Below are positions 6,057 to 7,938 of a stretch of DNA of 7,938 bases, in pieces. The notes below the pieces were generated by a model. That model was not told the origin of the DNA and did no database searches. It saw nothing but the letters and a program-made list of their open reading frames with translations. Within the stretch, counting starts at the first letter, position 1. Each line of letters starts with the position of its first letter. The DNA comes from an uncultured bacterium (lineage in GTDB: Bacteria > Spirochaetota > Brevinematia > DTOW01). The stretch is from NCBI GenBank assembly GCA_937928175.1, contig CALFVP010000076.1, positions 1-7,938 of the forward strand, given 5' to 3'. The translations under genes were made by a program, and so were the position numbers.

Positions 6057-7385
6057 ATGAATTTTAAGATTGTAGGAGTATTTTGTATTGTTTTGTTTTT
6101 TAGTGTTAGGGTTTATGGGGAAAGTGTTATGGGGTTAGATGTAGAGGAGTTTTATCTTGATAATGGTTTAAAGGTTTTATTGGTTAATAGGGGTGTTTTG
6201 CCTGTAGTTTCTATTCAGTTGTGGTATAAGGTAGGAGCTATTGATGAAGTTGATGGTAAGTCTGGTATTGCACATTTTTTGGAGCATATGGCTTTTAAAG
6301 GAACTAAGAGTTTAAAACCTGGTGAATTCTCTAAAATAGTTAGGTCTTTGGGTGGAAATGATAATGCTGCTACTTCTTGGGATTACACTTTTTATTACGT
6401 TAATGTGCCTTCAGAACATACCGTTAAAATTTTGGTCATGCTTAAGGAAATGATGTTTGATGTAATTTTTGACAACAATGAATTTGAAATGGAGAGAAAA
6501 GTTATATTGGAAGAGAGGAGAATGAGATACGAAGATGATCCTTTTGGACAATTTTTTGAGGATTTTCTTTCAAATTCCTTTAAGCAAATAAATTATCGTC
6601 GCCCAATTATAGGGTGGGAAAAGGATATAAGGAATCTTTCGCTAGACGATTTAAAAAATTTTTATAATACCTATTACTCCCCTAAAAATGCTACGCTGGT
6701 TTTAGTGGGTAATATTGACAAAGAAAAGATTTCTAAGGAAATAAGAAATATTTTTTCAGAATCTTCTAAAAATCTTTATCAAAGAGAAGAGGTTGTTAAG
6801 GATATTTCTGAGTTTAATACTGGGAAAGTTGAATTTAGGACAGTAAGAAAGGATGCTAAATCTAAAGCTGTTATAGTTGGATTTAGAACACCTTCCTATA
6901 GAATTTCAAAAAGAGATACCGTCTCTTTAGAAATTTTGGATTACATTCTTACAGATGGTAGAGGATCTAGAATGTTTAAGGATCTAGTTGTTGAAAAAAA
7001 AGTTGCTTCTTCTGTAAGTGGGGGTGTTATGATTGGTAAATATCCTTTTTTAACTTACTTTTTTGCTATTGCAAATCCAGATGTTAGTTTGGATAACTTG
7101 AAATCTGAGATGATAAACTCAATTTATTCTGTTTTGAGACAAAAAATTACTCAAGATGAAATAAGTATAGTGAAAAGGAAAATAAAGGCTGAAAAAGTTT
7201 ACGAGTTCCAAAAGAATAGTGGAATTGCTTGGTTTTTGGGTTGGAGTGAAGTTGTTTTAGGGAGTTATAAGGAAATGGATAATTTTATGAAATTGGTAGA
7301 TGAAATTAATGAAAACGATGTTATGGAAGTTTTCAATAAGTATTTTTCCGAAAGTAATATGATTGTTGGAATTCTTGAAAACTGA
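6057..7385 (+). CDS. Exported M16 family zinc metallopeptidase
   Basis: M16 peptidases are clam-shaped zinc enzymes that cut peptides or process exported proteins. The inverted zinc motif HxxEH is intact (H73, E76, H77, in GIAHFLEHMAFKGT). The third ligand is probably E153 in VILEERRMR, 76 residues after H77, a spacing like that of mitochondrial processing peptidase beta. GGNDNAATSWDYTFYYVNVP is the conserved strand region, and ILTDGRGSRMFKDLV begins the C-terminal M16 domain. The 442 residues fit a single-unit, two-domain enzyme, so it probably acts as a dimer or with an inactive partner encoded elsewhere. Residues 1-21 form a signal peptide (cleavage after VYG), which places it in the periplasm or envelope. 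The start is chosen because of this signal: an in-frame stop lies 21 bp upstream, and no strong Shine-Dalgarno is visible. The next gene, rsmH, starts one base after its stop. Confidence 0.92.
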   Translation: MNFKIVGVFCIVLFFSVRVYGESVMGLDVEEFYLDNGLKVLLVNRGVLPVVSIQLWYKVGAIDEVDGKSGIAHFLEHMAFKGTKSLKPGEFSKIVRSLGGNDNAATSWDYTFYYVNVPSEHTVKILVMLKEMMFDVIFDNNEFEMERKVILEERRMRYEDDPFGQFFEDFLSNSFKQINYRRPIIGWEKDIRNLSLDDLKNFYNTYYSPKNATLVLVGNIDKEKISKEIRNIFSESSKNLYQREEVVKDISEFNTGKVEFRTVRKDAKSKAVIVGFRTPSYRISKRDTVSLEILDYILTDGRGSRMFKDLVVEKKVASSVSGGVMIGKYPFLTYFFAIANPDVSLDNLKSEMINSIYSVLRQKITQDEISIVKRKIKAEKVYEFQKNSGIAWFLGWSEVVLGSYKEMDNFMKLVDEINENDVMEVFNKYFSESNMIVGILEN

Positions 7386-7386
7386 T

Positions 7387-7938
7387 ATGGAGGAAGTTTT
7401 TTACCATAAGCCTGTACTTGTTAGAGAGGTTATAGATAACCTTATTATTAAAACTCAGGGGGTTTACATAGATTGCACTTGTGGGGAAGGTGGGCATTCC
7501 TATGAGATTGCAAAATCTATAAAAGATAGAGGTATTTTGATTTGTGTTGATAAAGATAATGATATTATAGCTAGAGCTAAAGTTAGGTTAAAAGATTTTA
7601 ATAACGTTTATTTTGTTAACGAAGGGTTTGAGAATATTGATAAGATTTCTATTGAAGTTGGAGTTGATAGGTTTGATGGTGTACTGCTTGACCTTGGGGT
7701 ATCTATGTACCATTATCAAAACAAAAGGAAAGGATTTAGCTTTGATTCTGAGTTTCCTTTAACGATGACTTACGCTAAAGCTGATAAAGTCAAATTTACA
7801 GCTTACAAGGTAGTTAATACTTTTACTAAGAAAGAGCTTAAGAATATAATATTCGATTACGGTGAAGAACCTTTGGCTTGGAAAATTGCAAATGCCATAG
7901 TTGAGTACAGAAAGAAAAAAAGAATAGAAACACCGAAA
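7387..7938 (+). CDS. rsmH: 16S rRNA (cytosine(1402)-N4)-methyltransferase RsmH, 3'-partial
   Basis: RsmH (MraW) is a SAM-dependent enzyme that methylates N4 of C1402 in 16S rRNA, at the ribosomal decoding centre. The 184 visible residues show the family start (YHKPVLVREV, residues 6-15), SAM-binding motif I (DCTCGEGGHS, 29-38), the acidic VDKD at 54-57, DGVLLDLGVSMYHYQ (97-111), RKGFSFDSEFPL (114-125) and YGEEPLAWKIANAIVEYR. The usual PLDMRMD block reads PLTMTYA at 124-130, an odd variant. The C-terminus is outside the window. It starts one base after the peptidase stop (TGATATG), so it is probably translationally coupled. No separate Shine-Dalgarno is clear. In many bacteria rsmH opens the division and cell-wall (dcw) cluster, so ftsL or ftsI may follow to the right. 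Confidence 0.93.
   Translation, partial: MEEVFYHKPVLVREVIDNLIIKTQGVYIDCTCGEGGHSYEIAKSIKDRGILICVDKDNDIIARAKVRLKDFNNVYFVNEGFENIDKISIEVGVDRFDGVLLDLGVSMYHYQNKRKGFSFDSEFPLTMTYAKADKVKFTAYKVVNTFTKKELKNIIFDYGEEPLAWKIANAIVEYRKKKRIETPK

Overview
This is an AT-rich chromosomal window, judged by eye, from a flagellated Gram-negative-type (diderm) bacterium. The diderm call rests on a small secreted protein ending in Phe with alternating beta-type sequence, and on other exported proteins. The flagellar call rests on a clear FliJ. A spirochaete, possibly a deep-branching AT-rich lineage, is my best guess. It rests on the SMYHY-type motif in RsmH, the Jag_N-FapA protein and the gene mix. I could not search a database, so it is tentative. 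I see no phage genes, insertion sequences, CRISPR array, tRNA or rRNA. The genes look like core chromosome, and no new multi-gene system is evident.

Layout. 2-796 (+) is the 3' part of a PflX-type radical SAM gene whose N-terminus lies outside the window. 939-1610 (+) is recO, for recombination repair. 1657-2217 (-) is a small predicted outer-membrane beta-barrel protein with a near-consensus promoter. 2357-4303 (+) is a long Jag_N-FapA (DUF342) protein, diverging from the barrel gene. It converges, with only 2 nt between stops, on a minus-strand cluster. Read in its own direction, that cluster is hisG (5839-5201), fliJ (5182-4748) and a small exported protein (4755-4306) that overlaps fliJ by 8 nt. 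From 6057 (+) runs an exported M16 zinc peptidase, followed after one base by rsmH, which is cut by the window end.

Functional picture. The genes cover housekeeping (RecO, HisG, RsmH), motility (FliJ) and cell envelope (barrel protein, M16 peptidase, exported 149-aa protein). The most unusual DNA is the 217-bp region between hisG and the peptidase. It holds three tandem 16-bp-period copies of a near-perfect palindrome followed by a tandem 14-bp repeat, which may be an operator array. Several first genes (fapA, the M16 gene, perhaps hisG) have promoter-like hexamers almost touching the start codon and lack a good ribosome binding site. Other genes (recO, the barrel gene, the 149-aa gene) have clear ones. 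No convincing GC-rich intrinsic terminator was found.
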